A stretch of 64,000 bases of DNA. Source: Skeletonema tropicum. Lineage: Eukaryota; Bacillariophyta; Thalassiosirophyceae; Thalassiosirales; Thalassiosiraceae. The notes under the pieces were generated by a model that worked only from the letters and a program-made list of their open reading frames with translations, searched no databases and was not told the origin of the DNA. This document shows, one piece after another, positions 1-11,161 of the stretch (positions are counted from its first letter, which is position 1; each line of letters begins with the position of its first letter). Position numbers and translations under genes: made by a program. The DNA lies in the NCBI GenBank assembly GCA_037178625.1, contig CM074145.1, positions 1,860,001 through 1,924,000 of the forward strand, in the 5' to 3' direction.

Positions 1-111
1 ATCTGACGACATCACGACATCGTGTGGGAATAATATCACCTCCACTCGGGTTGCTTGCATTTTACTCACTTGGGCTGTCTTTTTCAACTTTCGGAATATT
101 GATTCAGCTTT

Positions 112-534
112 TGATCATGGTTTGTCATGAGCGTGTGATGTGATATTGAATTGATGAGATCTGATGAAGAAATGTCGAACGATGTAACAAGAGAAAACAA
201 CTAGATGATTATAAATACTCCCAAGAAAGTGAAAGTACAGAGTGTGGTCTTATAAGTATTGGCCATCTCTTTGGAAAGTCTTTATTATCTTATTCAAAGG
301 GCAGTTGTCTAGCAACGAGCGCAACTCCAACTCTTGCACTGATGCCTTTCTAAGTTAGTTTGCATCATCGAGGGCTAGCTCCCCTCTTCATCTCTCAAGG
401 TTGTTGCTTACCATGCATCACAATAATAATAAATTCTACGGTTGCCCTGCCCTTTAATTCTCTCCTTCATGCTGATAGTTAGTTGGCGCAGGTGGGCAAC
501 TTCCCGCCAGATTTGCTCTCATCACTCATCACCA
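112..534 (+). repeat. LTR-like direct repeat, copy 1
   Basis: About 423 bp that recur at 1832-2257. The repeat can be drawn to begin TGATCATGG and end ATCACCA, so it has the TG...CA ends of an LTR. The 4 bp before it (CTTT) are the same as the 4 bp after copy 2, as expected for a target-site duplication. Inside are a TATA-like TATAAATACTCC near 210 and AATAAT/AATAAA near 425. Against a true LTR: no tRNA primer-binding site follows it and no purine tract precedes copy 2. Confidence 0.55.
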
Positions 535-535
535 C

Positions 536-1354
536 TTGAAAAATTGTACAATAACCTCCATGTCGACGCACTTGCTACAGCATATACAGCCTCAATATCC
601 ATTCTCTAACATCATTATCAGTGTTGATACATAACTTACAGCACACTCCGCTAAAAAACGACACCACAATATAAGTAGTAATTATTTGAAAATAATAGGA
701 GTACTATCTAATTTTCAATGTCCAACCATAATATTATCATATCCACATCCCGACAAACATCCGACCGTCGCCGCCACGACGAAACATCCACATCCACCAG
801 CAGCAATACTCTCAACCCCCGTCGAATTCAAACAGGCCTCCCAGGAATTCGCCGCACCGTCTACGATGGTGCACTGCGTGTCAATTCGGATGCGTATGAT
901 GTGCTCTCCTGTGCTGTGAGGGATGTGTTTGACAATACATGTCACTCTGCTATTCATGCTGTCGTGAACGTGAATAACAATAATAGAAGTAGCGTTGTTG
1001 ACGATGATAATGGCGGCAGTAGTAATAATGATAATGATAGCAACATGAATATTAATATTTCACTCCAAGCCAAACCAGAATGGCGAAGACACTTTCCACT
1101 CAACGCCCTCCTCCGTCCATCCATCAATTCGTTCGCCCATGATCAATTCCACATGCCTCAACAAAAAAAGAAGCAGAGGCGGAGCACATTATCAGTTACA
1201 GAATTGCGTAATGCAACAGTTGTGACACATCATCCGAGAATTGTGAATGAGGCGACTGGTGAGCGGGCAATGTGTGCTGTGGAGGGTGTGGTGACGAAGG
1301 CGAGGAATTTGGAGGTGCCTGTGTTGGACGCTGGGTTGATGGATGAGGAGGAGG
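536..1354 (+). pseudogene. Duplicated promoter and 5' end of the SWI3-like gene
   Basis: This stretch repeats 8157-8975 at a constant offset of 7621 with no difference that I can see by eye. It carries the upstream region, the ATG at 718 and the first 212 codons of the SWI3-like gene at 8339. Reading then runs into unrelated sequence and stops after three more codons (stop near 1363). It lacks the SWIRM and SANT-like parts, so it cannot make a working subunit. It lies between two LTR-like repeats. The near identity implies either a recent copy or an assembly duplicate. Confidence 0.8.
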
Positions 1355-1850
1355 TCCTTCTCTAGCTGGAGCTGCAAGATCTGTTCGCATTGCTGCAACA
1401 TCACCGATTTGTTTCGTCACTAAGCACGAAGACAGGGAAGACGTTGATCGTCAAGATCTCTGGTACAGTCAGCAAACCTAAAGCTCATGAAGCTCGCTGC
1501 CTTTAAGGATGTCTTGGAAGTTCGTGACCGGGTGGCTTCTGGAGTTCCTCTTGATTACTTCTTGAGAGAGAACGATGATACATGGTATCGTGTGCCTTAT
1601 GGGCATCGGAGATCTTTGTTCCAAATCCCACGTCAAAGCGAAGGCGCGTTTGGAACGATGTGTTCATGCAGTCCTCCAAGAGCAAGAGAGGCAGGAGATG
1701 ATGGATGTTTCCTCCTCTTGTCCTCTTACCGATTGGCAGGGGCAGGATATGATTGCACATGCTTCGTTCCAGTCTGAGACGAGGAATGCTGCAATGAGAG
1801 CACGGAAGCTTGGTTTGCTTCAACAAGCGTTTGATCATGGTTTGTCATGA
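1355..1850 (+). mobile_element. Internal fragment of unrecognised element, broken frames
   Basis: Sequence between the captured SWI3 fragment and the second LTR-like repeat. Frames are open in pieces. One runs from 1353 to 1482 (ending LWYSQQ then stop), another 1487-1777, another 1575-1850 whose last residues FDHGLS and stop lie inside the repeat. The pieces look like one protein split by frameshifts, as in a dead element. I do not recognise the family. Confidence 0.35.
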
Positions 1851-2257
1851 GCGTGTGATGTGATATTGAATTGATGAGATCTGATGAAGAAATGTCGAAC
1901 GATGTAACAAGAGAAAGCAACTAGATGATTATAAATACTCCCAAGAAAGTGAAAGTACAGAGTGTGGTCTTATAAGTATTGGCCATCTCTTTGGAAAGTC
2001 TTTATTATCTTATTCAAAGGGCAGTTGTCTAGCAACGAGCGCAACTCCAACTCTTGCACTGATGCCTTTCTAAGTTAGTTTGCATCATCGAGGGCTCCCC
2101 TCTTCATCTCTCAAGGTTGTTGCTTACCATGCATCACAATAATAATAAATTCTACGGTTGCCCTGCCCTTTAATTCTCTCCTTCATGCTGATAGTTAGTT
2201 GGCGCAGGTGGGCAACTTGCAACTTCCCGCCAGATTTGCTCTCATCACTCATCACCA
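1832..2257 (+). repeat. LTR-like direct repeat, copy 2
   Basis: Second copy of 112-534. It differs by a few small indels: AGCTC is missing near 2093, and there is an extra TTGCAAC near 2217. The 4 bp after it (CTTT) match the 4 bp before copy 1. The divergence shows that the two copies have evolved apart for some time, whereas the SWI3 fragment between them looks unchanged. Confidence 0.55.
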
Positions 2258-2264
2258 CTTTTGA

Positions 2265-2445
2265 CAATCAAAGTAGCACACACCGCAGGTCCAATACGAG
2301 GCTCCATACGATGGTGTTCATCATGGTGATAAAACAAATTATAGTTAGGGCATCGGCCCGATTACTAATTCCTCCATAGCTCTACGCATTACCTCAAGTA
2401 GGGGAGTAACCACTTCCCAGCTAGCGAGGCGTCCCACTTTAAATG
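2265..2445 (+). repeat. Copy of 7976-8156, sequence upstream of the SWI3 gene
   Basis: This 181-bp stretch matches 7976-8156 at offset 5711. In the intact locus it lies immediately 5' of 8157, where the other duplicated block (536-1354 = 8157-8975) begins. Here the two blocks are present in swapped order, with the LTR-like copy 2 between them. It has no coding potential. Confidence 0.8.
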
Positions 2446-5400
2446 GTCCCCGCGAATCGTGAGACTCTCGACTCTCGAGGCAAATGATTCGTCTCATTCC
2501 GACCTTACATTGAAAAGATGCTATGGATCAACAACCAATACCAACACCAACCCTTCATCTTTAATTTCCACTTAACTCGTCAAGCGTGTATGAGTGTATA
2601 CTTTTGTGCGCGAAAAATCCTCGCTTGCGGAACCCATAACCGCAACTAAACCTACTTCTGTTGAATGTAGGGGGTACGCCAGTTTCCTCTGCCTGTGCAA
2701 TTTCCATCAGTATCCTTTCTCAACATCATCATTATCCCCACCAATCGATCTAAGCCTGATGGCGGATACGGATATCTTATCGTTTCTTCACATTATCTGA
2801 GCGAAGTAAATCTGCTCAACATCCTTCATCCATCTTGTCTTCGTCAGGATATTCTACTATTTCTTTTGTCCCTAGACATTCATTCATCCTGTAACTTATT
2901 TCCGCTCGCGACAAATTACAAGTGCGCTTTCACGTTTTCATCTACCCACTTGCTATTGTATCATTCTGTTCGCTCTATAGTCGTTCAATAAGTATTGAAT
3001 GAGTGAAACCGTACGTCTGTGTCTCCGGTATTCTATTTCTTCACTTCGCGAGAGAGAGGGGATCTCTCCGAGCAAGTCGCCGTGGTTTCAAAGCGATGAG
3101 GAGCGTCTCGTGTGGATGGCCGTGATAACTGTCCCCGTTTGCATTCCTGTTTCAGTGTCCCCGTCTGCCACCGATCTGGCTCGTGACCAGGGTAAGTGAA
3201 TGTTGTAGCGGTACTGTACTCTGATTCAACACATTCGGGTTGCTCGTTGTTGTGCGCATGCATTCCATTCAACAATGCTTGTTGATGCATGTAGGGCGTA
3301 TTGATGTTACATCTGGTGTAGCCTACATCCTCGGCCTCGATGTCTTCTATGATCTTAACTGATGCTTGTCTGCTTTGCTTTGTTCAATAACTGCGGCTAC
3401 ATCACTGCTGCCTGTGGCTGCAATGCTAGTGCTATCTGACCTCACTGTGCTTTCCGGCTATCGAGTAAGCCAGACCTATTTCATTGTTTTGCCTGTCAAA
3501 GAAAGTCTTCCATGACATCAGTCTCTGGTCTTGTCGTGTCCAGCGTGTTATCTCCGACTCTGTACAAAAGAGTCTGTTTCTGTCTCGACGCAATTATCTC
3601 GATATCGTGTGATGTGGAGTGCCTGTCTCACTTTTGGGCGTTTGTATCTCGATTTATCTATCCGGCGCATATCAAGTTCGGCGCACATTTGTCCGGCTCA
3701 CATTATTCAAGTTCGGTACACATCTATCCGGCTCACACTGTGGTTTCAACCTTGTCAGCGGTGTTTTACAACATGCAAGTGAGGCATATCTGTTATTGTC
3801 CCCGTATGCCGAGGCTGCTTTGATCTAGTTGATCTCGGTGGCATCTCGTGGTGTTATACCTATCACAATCATCCTTTCTCTCAGTCCGAGCTGGCCTACC
3901 ACGGGCTCAGCACACTGACTCAATTATTCCTGTGCCGTTCTAAGCTGATACCACATTGTACTACTAGCTCGATTTCGTTTGTGTCTCGTGTAACGAGTGG
4001 CTGGAGAGTTGTTTAATCTCGGAAGTAAGTTCTGTGCTTCATGCAATGCAACGCAAAGATTATTTGCTGCTGCCGTTACCTTCTCTCTATGGTTCGAGTA
4101 AGCTGTTGTCAATTTGCTACCAGTGAGGCTACCTAAGTTGACGCCGCAACAAAGAAGTCCTGTGCTATATGTAGTCATTTCCAAAGTCGTGTGCTATCTC
4201 TCACACTATGTGATGGCTATTTGCACGAAATCAATTTCCACGGTGTTTATCAAACTGTCAAGCAACATTCAGAAGTGTTTTGCTATGTTTGGCGAAGTCA
4301 AAGTCGCATGTTCATAACTCAAACTAGCAAGTCAAGTGCCAACGTCTAGGCGCTGGGCTCTCTTCCCGACATCCAGAGAACAATCGGGAGATAGAATTGG
4401 ATTCCAACAACAAGGAAGTTGTCGAGTTTGATGCTGACAAGTGTATCTAGAACATCAACATCACGCTGCCCATTGTGTATCATATGTTTCAAGCACTGTC
4501 GCTTCTGCAACATCAGTGTAGCTCCCATGTGCGTGCACATTTATGGTAGCTTATCAATCGGTCTACGATAAGTTTGATCATTCCTGTTTACTTGAGTGTT
4601 CGTTCCATCCTTACACTCATTCGTTTGGACTTGCGTGCACCGTCTCTGCGTGGCAATCTGATAGCTTGGAATAATTCATTGTATACTCACATGTCCTTCC
4701 TGCCGTACTTCCAGCAAGAAGAGTTAGAGTTAGAGTGTCTCACGGCATTTCGCCATCCATTTCAGCACTGTTCTTGCTTTGACCGCAAAGCGTTTCTCCA
4801 CCTTTCTTCTTCACTTGTGGATAATAACGCGACATTTCCTTATCATGCAGTCTTTGGATGACCACAAGTCCAGTACGTATTTGCCGCTAGTAACCATGCG
4901 CCGTACTGTATTCACATCCGCTGTTACAAAATAATGCAGCTGGCTTTCATAGAGGAAGCATGGTCCGAGGTGCAATACCTTTTCTGCCGCTGCCATCGCG
5001 GCAGTACCACTGGTGCCACGGTTAGTTTTACCACAGTTCCAAAAGGAAACTGTTTATCATGTTCCTCTCGGCACGTACGATATGAGCTCTTGTCGAATGA
5101 TGGCTTGGCCAACTTGCTAAGGGTTCGACTCATGTGCACTTCTATTCCACTTCGGGTGTCAGCGCCGACGTTCTTGAGCATACCTAAAAGGTCTGAGCGT
5201 CATGTAATGAGCTCTTTACAACCTCCAGATAATCCACTCTGCAATTTTAGTCTCCTTTATTGTGCCAACTTTCAAATATGGCTTCACTTCTTTCAAATAT
5301 GGCTTCACTTCGCTATTATGCCACCTTAAGTAGGTCGACCTTGCTGGTTCTGCATCTTGCAATACGTCTTTTCCTTGAGATCAATCGATAGAAACAGACC

Positions 5401-5548
5401 GAAACCTGCTCTACACTTGCGTTCAAAGTGGTATCTATCCTTGCATAGAAGGTGCTCGCGTATCAAGCATTTATCTTCCTTGCGCTTGCGCATATGTCTT
5501 TCATCGTCATATTGTTCTCTTGTCAATCCAATGGACATTCGTCTCTTA

Positions 5549-5800
5549 TCAGCTGTGTGAAGTTGTGCGTGGAGCTACTTGCTCACGTATGCTTGTCGGC
5601 GAGGCAATTCTTGTTGCTCTGTTGTGCATAAAAAGTTTCCATGGTTGATAAACAGTCCGTCGATCGAACTGTATGTGATGATTTACCTCAACATCACTGC
5701 CCCGTAAGTCATTACAATTGTGAGATGACTTGTTAGATCCCGAGTCCAAAATAACACATGGCAGTGTAAGTGTGCCAGCAACGGCAAATGCTGACAGCAT
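5549..5800 (-). pseudogene. Possible copia-type protease relic
   Basis: An 83-residue minus-strand frame contains VILDSGSNKSSHNCND near its residues 16-31. The D-S-G followed by a H/N-rich stretch resembles the aspartic protease site of Ty1/copia polyproteins. No flanking integrase or reverse-transcriptase blocks can be read in frame. The call rests on one motif and on the gag-like repeats upstream, so it is weak. Confidence 0.3.
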
Positions 5801-6767
5801 TCGTTAAACAGATGAGATTGTGCTTCTTTTAGTTGCTACCCCGAACCCTGCCTGAGAGTCATGGTAGTACCCGCGAGTTAGAATCTGCAAAGAGTTCAAC
5901 AATCATTGCAATTACAACACACCTGCGTGTGCAAAAGATAAAGACATTATGTACAAAGAAGACATTATGTACAGGGCATGAGATTCGTGCGTATGTTGGC
6001 ATCAGACTACTGCTGCCGTTTCGTCAATTTCAGAGTTCAGAGCTTCTCTGAATGCATTTGGCGTACTATTCAGCGTTATTCTAGACGGTTCGAGTACAGG
6101 TCTCGTGATCGGCTTCTCCCTGTCTATCATTCTGATACTCTCCACAAGAGCAACGTCGTTCACGCATGTCTGGAGCTAAACTTTAATCGTCAAATTGGAG
6201 ACATATGACATTTCGAATACATAGCACCCTATCGACGCCATGCAGAATATTCGTATTGAGCGTTGTCAACGGCGGACGACACCAAGCGTTACTTCATAGG
6301 ACTGAAATACATTTCCAGTCGGGAATCAAGTTCATCCAGTCGAATTTCACAAAATACATCGAGCACACCATCATTTGATGTCACTCCTCCGCGCGGCTAC
6401 TACCTTTGTAACCGCTGACACTTTCATCTGGAGTCCTGCTCAAAGATTGGGCGCTCTTAACTATCTGGTCGCTGCCAGAGCTATGCGCTTTCAGATGGAG
6501 AGCTATCGTGCCATGTCGTGTAGATGTCAAAGAGTCGCCAAGAGCCATTGACCTCTCTTCAATTAGCATTACTGTAAACAAGAGAGAATGGGGAAGCGTT
6601 GACGTATCCACAAAGATGAGGACATCTAATTTCTTCCCCCGTGAACTTGGTGCTGCCATGTTTAGAGAAACAAGGAAACAAGTTTAACGCCATCCGTCAA
6701 CGCGATGAAAACTCCATAAAAAGTTATTGCTGGTCCGCCTGCAGACAAAAGCATTATGAATTATTAC

Positions 6768-7062
6768 CGTCAAGGTTAATGGGACATCTTCCCAAAGGTC
6801 TTCGATTACCTAGTCACCTGACTGACGCGTCTGCGTTGCCACTGTCACATTACTGTTGCTAGTCCATCTGCGCAAAAACGGTTTTATTGCTACTGCTAGT
6901 CATCTAGCTCTATCAAGGTTAATGAGTTACGCCCAAAGGTCTTCGATTACCTTCTCCACTGACGCCGCGGCATCACTGCATACATTCAAAGTTGATGGGG
7001 CTCCTTCCCAAAGGTCTTGGATTACCTGTTCTCACTGCTATCATTCAAGGTTAGTTGCTACA
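6768..7062 (+). repeat. Imperfect tandem repeats around CCCAAAGGTCTTCGATTACC
   Basis: The pair of words TCAAGGTTAATG ... CCCAAAGGTCTTCGATTACC occurs at about 6768-6812, 6915-6955 and 6986-7026 (TCAAAGTTGATG, CTTGGATTACC). A further TCAAGGTTAGTTGCT stands at 7047. The spacing is uneven (roughly 145, 70 and 60 bp), so this looks like a decayed tandem array and not a microsatellite. Confidence 0.6.
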
Positions 7063-7141
7063 TAAACAAACGGGCACATAAGGCCATGTTCAAACTTTCT
7101 ACAGACGACTCTGCGGCCGTCGTCAATAATCACGTGTGCGC

Positions 7142-7792
7142 TCATTGCCGCTGCAAGAGCGGGAGCGCCAGCTTAACTTCGCATAACATTACTTTACATT
7201 CTTGCTCTATGGACAGTGTATAAGCTGTGCCATTGAAGGTCTCAATGAAACACTTGACATCCTTCTGGGTGAGGGATGACTTATCCTCGGCAAGCTCACG
7301 ATCCGTCCGAATAGGAGGAAGTGAACCTGCACTCGCAGCGGGTGTCGATGCGTGACCCCCTTGAACGGCTGCTGTCAACGTCGCTCCTCATGCGTTGTTG
7401 GCTACTGCTGGTAACGTCGCGTTTCATGCGTGGGCTGCTGCTGTGTTCGTCGCTCCTGATGCGTGTTGCCCCCCACCCTGGGCTGCAGCTTACGTCGCTC
7501 CAAATGCGTTGACATCGAATGTCTGCCCATTACTGCCTCCAAGGAGAACAGTGTTCAGTAGACTGAGCAATTGCGTTGCTCCAACATTGTTGTTGATGGT
7601 GTTTGTGGTGTTCGTATTGGTGCTGGAGGGATTGTCGTACCTCGACCACCAGCACCACGAGCATTGCCACGTCCGCGTCCCCCACGGCCACCACCTCTTC
7701 CACTTCTTCCACCTGCACGTAACGTCGCTCCTCATGCGTTGGTGCTCATTATGCTGCCCTCCAGAGAGAACAGCGTTCAGTGGATTAAGCAA
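7142..7792 (-). pseudogene. Gag-like low-complexity relic with N-A-F-G-A-T repeats
   Basis: Read on the minus strand, this region repeats the hexapeptide Asn-Ala-(Phe)-Gly-Ala-Thr several times. One copy (near 7490-7510) keeps the Phe codon. In others the position is TGA, so the frame breaks at the same place each time. Between repeats lie alanine/glycine-rich linkers, a block LLNTVLLGGSNGQ and its diverged copy LNAVLSGGQHNEH, and a C-terminal charged part (7142-7378). It suggests a dead gag gene, but I cannot name the family. Confidence 0.35.
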
Positions 7793-8338
7793 TTGAATCG
7801 CTCCTTTTTACACTGGGCGTGGTCCAGTCCTTTTTATGCTGGGCGTGGTCCAGTTGAAATAGCTGCCAATCATACTTCATCTTCTTCCTCTCGATCACAA
7901 GGAGACATTGCCCGCCGTGGGCTTATTCATATGCTTCGTAGTAGCTGTTAATAAAGCTATTGGGGTCTTATAAACCAATCAAAGTAGCACACACCGCAGG
8001 TCCAATACGAGGCTCCATACGATGGTGTTCATCATGGTGATAAAACAAATTATAGTTAGGGCATCGGCCCGATTACTAATTCCTCCATAGCTCTACGCAT
8101 TACCTCAAGTAGGGGAGTAACCACTTCCCAGCTAGCGAGGCGTCCCACTTTAAATGTTGAAAAATTGTACAATAACCTCCATGTCGACGCACTTGCTACA
8201 GCATATACAGCCTCAATATCCATTCTCTAACATCATTATCAGTGTTGATACATAACTTACAGCACACTCCGCTAAAAAACGACACCACAATATAAGTAGT
8301 AATTATTTGAAAATAATAGGAGTACTATCTAATTTTCA

Positions 8339-10446
8339 ATGTCCAACCATAATATTATCATATCCACATCCCGACAAACATCCGACCGTCGCCGCCACGA
8401 CGAAACATCCACATCCACCAGCAGCAATACTCTCAACCCCCGTCGAATTCAAACAGGCCTCCCAGGAATTCGCCGCACCGTCTACGATGGTGCACTGCGT
8501 GTCAATTCGGATGCGTATGATGTGCTCTCCTGTGCTGTGAGGGATGTGTTTGACAATACATGTCACTCTGCTATTCATGCTGTCGTGAACGTGAATAACA
8601 ATAATAGAAGTAGCGTTGTTGACGATGATAATGGCGGCAGTAGTAATAATGATAATGATAGCAACATGAATATTAATATTTCACTCCAAGCCAAACCAGA
8701 ATGGCGAAGACACTTTCCACTCAACGCCCTCCTCCGTCCATCCATCAATTCGTTCGCCCATGATCAATTCCACATGCCTCAACAAAAAAAGAAGCAGAGG
8801 CGGAGCACATTATCAGTTACAGAATTGCGTAATGCAACAGTTGTGACACATCATCCGAGAATTGTGAATGAGGCGACTGGTGAGCGGGCAATGTGTGCTG
8901 TGGAGGGTGTGGTGACGAAGGCGAGGAATTTGGAGGTGCCTGTGTTGGACGCTGGGTTGATGGATGAGGAGGAGGCGGAAAATGGTCAGGAGGGGGGGAA
9001 GAATGACGAGAAGGAGGTTGTGAGTATTCGAGGTGGTGGAGACGGTAATGATGATGTGGTCATGAAGGAAGAGGAGTCAACAACTGAGAAAAAATATGAT
9101 GTTGACGTGAACATGGCTGAGGCGCAAGTGAATGACGCTACTGCTGCAGTTGCTGAGGGAGGGACAGATCGGGAGGGAGGGGGAGGAGAATTGTGAACAA
9201 TGATACTGTTATTGCATCATCAACCGCTTCTGCTGCTGCTGATGTGGGTACGACTGCGGCAACATCTACTTCAACTACTGCAGTCGCTTCTTCTTCGGTG
9301 GGAGGGGAGAGTGGTGATTCAAATTATAATGCCATCGAAGCAAAGCCTGTTGCTGACACTGTCGTGCCGGTCCCATCCGCCCCAAGTGGAAGTAATGCTG
9401 CCGAGCAACCGCAACAACAGCCAGCTACTTCCACAGTCGCTGCTACTGCTGTTACTGCTACTGCTGCTAGCACAACGGATGATAAATCACCACCAGCAGC
9501 AACAGTATCATCAGTCAACGCAGTAGGACAACAGGGGGGTGGTGTTGCCGATGTTCCCTCAAGTAGCAGTGCGACCGCTCAAGGTGCTACTACCACCACT
9601 GCTGCAGTTTCTGCCCCGGCTATTGATAATGCAGCCGCAACTTCGTCTTCGTCCGGTGTTACTAACACTACCAATGCTTCAGCCACCAATAATGCGTCTA
9701 GTACAAATTCATCAACAGTAGCAACAGCAACAGCAACAGCAGCTCCAACGCCAGAAGTCGCCACTGTCAAATCATCAACAACGATTCATCCCCTCCCCTC
9801 CAACCATCCACCACTTTCCACATCAATTCTACCAACTACTACAGAAACCGCCACCGCCACCCTCATCAAAACACCACCACAAAACGCTCCATCGTGGTTC
9901 GATCCAACCAAAATCTCCACCACGGAAAAATCATCACTACCCGAATGGTTCAATTCGTCTGCACCACATCGTACTCCCACTACATACCTATCCACCCGTA
10001 ATCAAATATTGATCATTTATCAAGCACAATCCTCCTCTTCCTCTTCCAATACCACTGCAGCAGATACTACTACTGCTACTACTACTACTACCACGTCTTC
10101 GTCGTCATCATCTACTGTCCAACATTCCTCCCAACAACAATATCTAACCCTCACGGCAATTCGACGATGTGTTCCAGGAGATGTGGGGAGTTTGTTACGA
10201 TTACATTCATTTTTGTGTGATTGGGGACTTATTAATGGGAAGGATTTGGGGGAGACTGCTCCGAGTGATTTGGCGTTGCGTAGTGGTGGTGCTAGTGGAG
10301 GGGGAGGAAAGAGAAAGTTGTTGGATGATGTAAAGAGGAGTATGTTTTGGAGTAAGGAACGATTGGAACAGTTGGATGGGGTTGTTGTGAAGTATGTAAA
10401 AGTAACACAGACAACGACGGTGGTTGGTGGTGGTGAGGGTGCGCCT

Positions 10447-10501
<55 letters not shown>

Positions 10502-10995
10502 CAAGTGTGGATTGGGATGCAGTTGCCAAGGATATTGGAGAGGGAGTGAGTGCGGCAGATTGTCAACGTGCCTTTTTGGACCCTCCCATGAATGATGAAG
10601 TTAGTGCCAAGATTGCCAAAACAACAACAACTTCTCCTTCCTCTTCTGCTGGCTTTGACCTGTCAACCATCCTGGAAGACATTCATCCCGATGTATTAAA
10701 TGCAACGATCAATGCCTCCCTCAAGGCCACCAACGACATTACCATGGCACGCAAGGCCAGTATCGCAGGAATACTCGCCAGTTCGGCAGCTACCAAGGCA
10801 CAATCCGAAGAAGAGGAGATTGCACGCACACTCATGGATATTCTCGATCAGCGGATGCAGCGTCTTGAGAATCGGGTGGCAATTTTGGATGATGTGGAGG
10901 CATTGTTGGAGGCAGAACGTGTTGCGTTGGAGTTGGAGAGGAGGGATATGTATACGACGAGGTGTCGTCATTGGTTTGGGGATGGTTCGTCATAG
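8339..10995 (+). CDS. SWI3/SMARCC-like subunit of a SWI/SNF chromatin remodeller (frameshift near 9180)
   Basis: Two overlapping frames join into one protein: 285 residues from the ATG at 8339, then about 600 from about 9197 to the stop at 10995. The second frame has no ATG before its conserved domain, so it must continue the first. One base missing in the G-rich stretch 9165-9190, or an unseen short intron, would join them. A SWIRM domain starts at about 9889 (PSWFDPTKIS...LPEWF) and resumes at 10140-10260 (RRCVPGDVGSLLRLHSFLCD, then WGLING) after a Ser/Thr insert. A SANT-like part follows (FWSKERLEQLD ... VDWDAVAKDIGEG, 10336-10580), interrupted by an 18-Gln run. The C-terminal coiled coil (10790-10965) matches the SMARCC dimer region. 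This nuclear scaffold subunit supports nucleosome remodelling. The N-terminal part is Asn/Ser-rich and has no domain I recognise. Its 3' end faces the transporter 167 bp away. Confidence 0.82.
10448..10500 (+). repeat. CAG trinucleotide run coding for poly-glutamine
   Basis: About 18 CAG/CAA triplets inside the SANT-like region of the SWI3 gene, between GAPQ and PSVDWD. Being in frame, length changes would alter only the Gln tract. The reverse complement gives the long leucine and alanine shadow frames seen on the minus strand, which I discard. Confidence 0.95.
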
Positions 10996-11161
10996 ATTAT
11001 TCGAGTGAGACTTGATGCTATTGGTGCGTTAGTGACGGCCGGCAATTCATATAATATTGTTTGTAAGTAAATGTGAGTATCAAAAGATGATAGGAGTATC
11101 TACTTTCTGTTACATATATACTTTTCTAGAGAGCAACGCTAGTCGATGCTCGGCAGCAGCA

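Larger units (their letters stand above)
2446..7975. other. 5.5 kb without an intact gene; decayed retroelement-like sequence
   Basis: No open frame here is long or protein-like on either strand. Short tandem duplications occur (TTTCAAATATGGCTTCACTT twice near 5270; AAGACATTATGTACA twice near 5940). On the minus strand pieces near 5550-5800 and 7140-7790 resemble the protease and gag regions of a Ty1/copia-type element, with stops and frameshifts throughout. I therefore read the region as an old, degraded retroelement on the minus strand, without certainty. Confidence 0.4.

Noticed and set aside
2594..6862. Many 60-130-residue plus frames
   Set aside because: No conserved motifs and near-random composition; consistent with non-coding, decayed DNA.
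10207..10566. Minus-strand poly-Leu and poly-Ala frames
   Set aside because: Reverse reading of the CAG run in the SWI3 gene.
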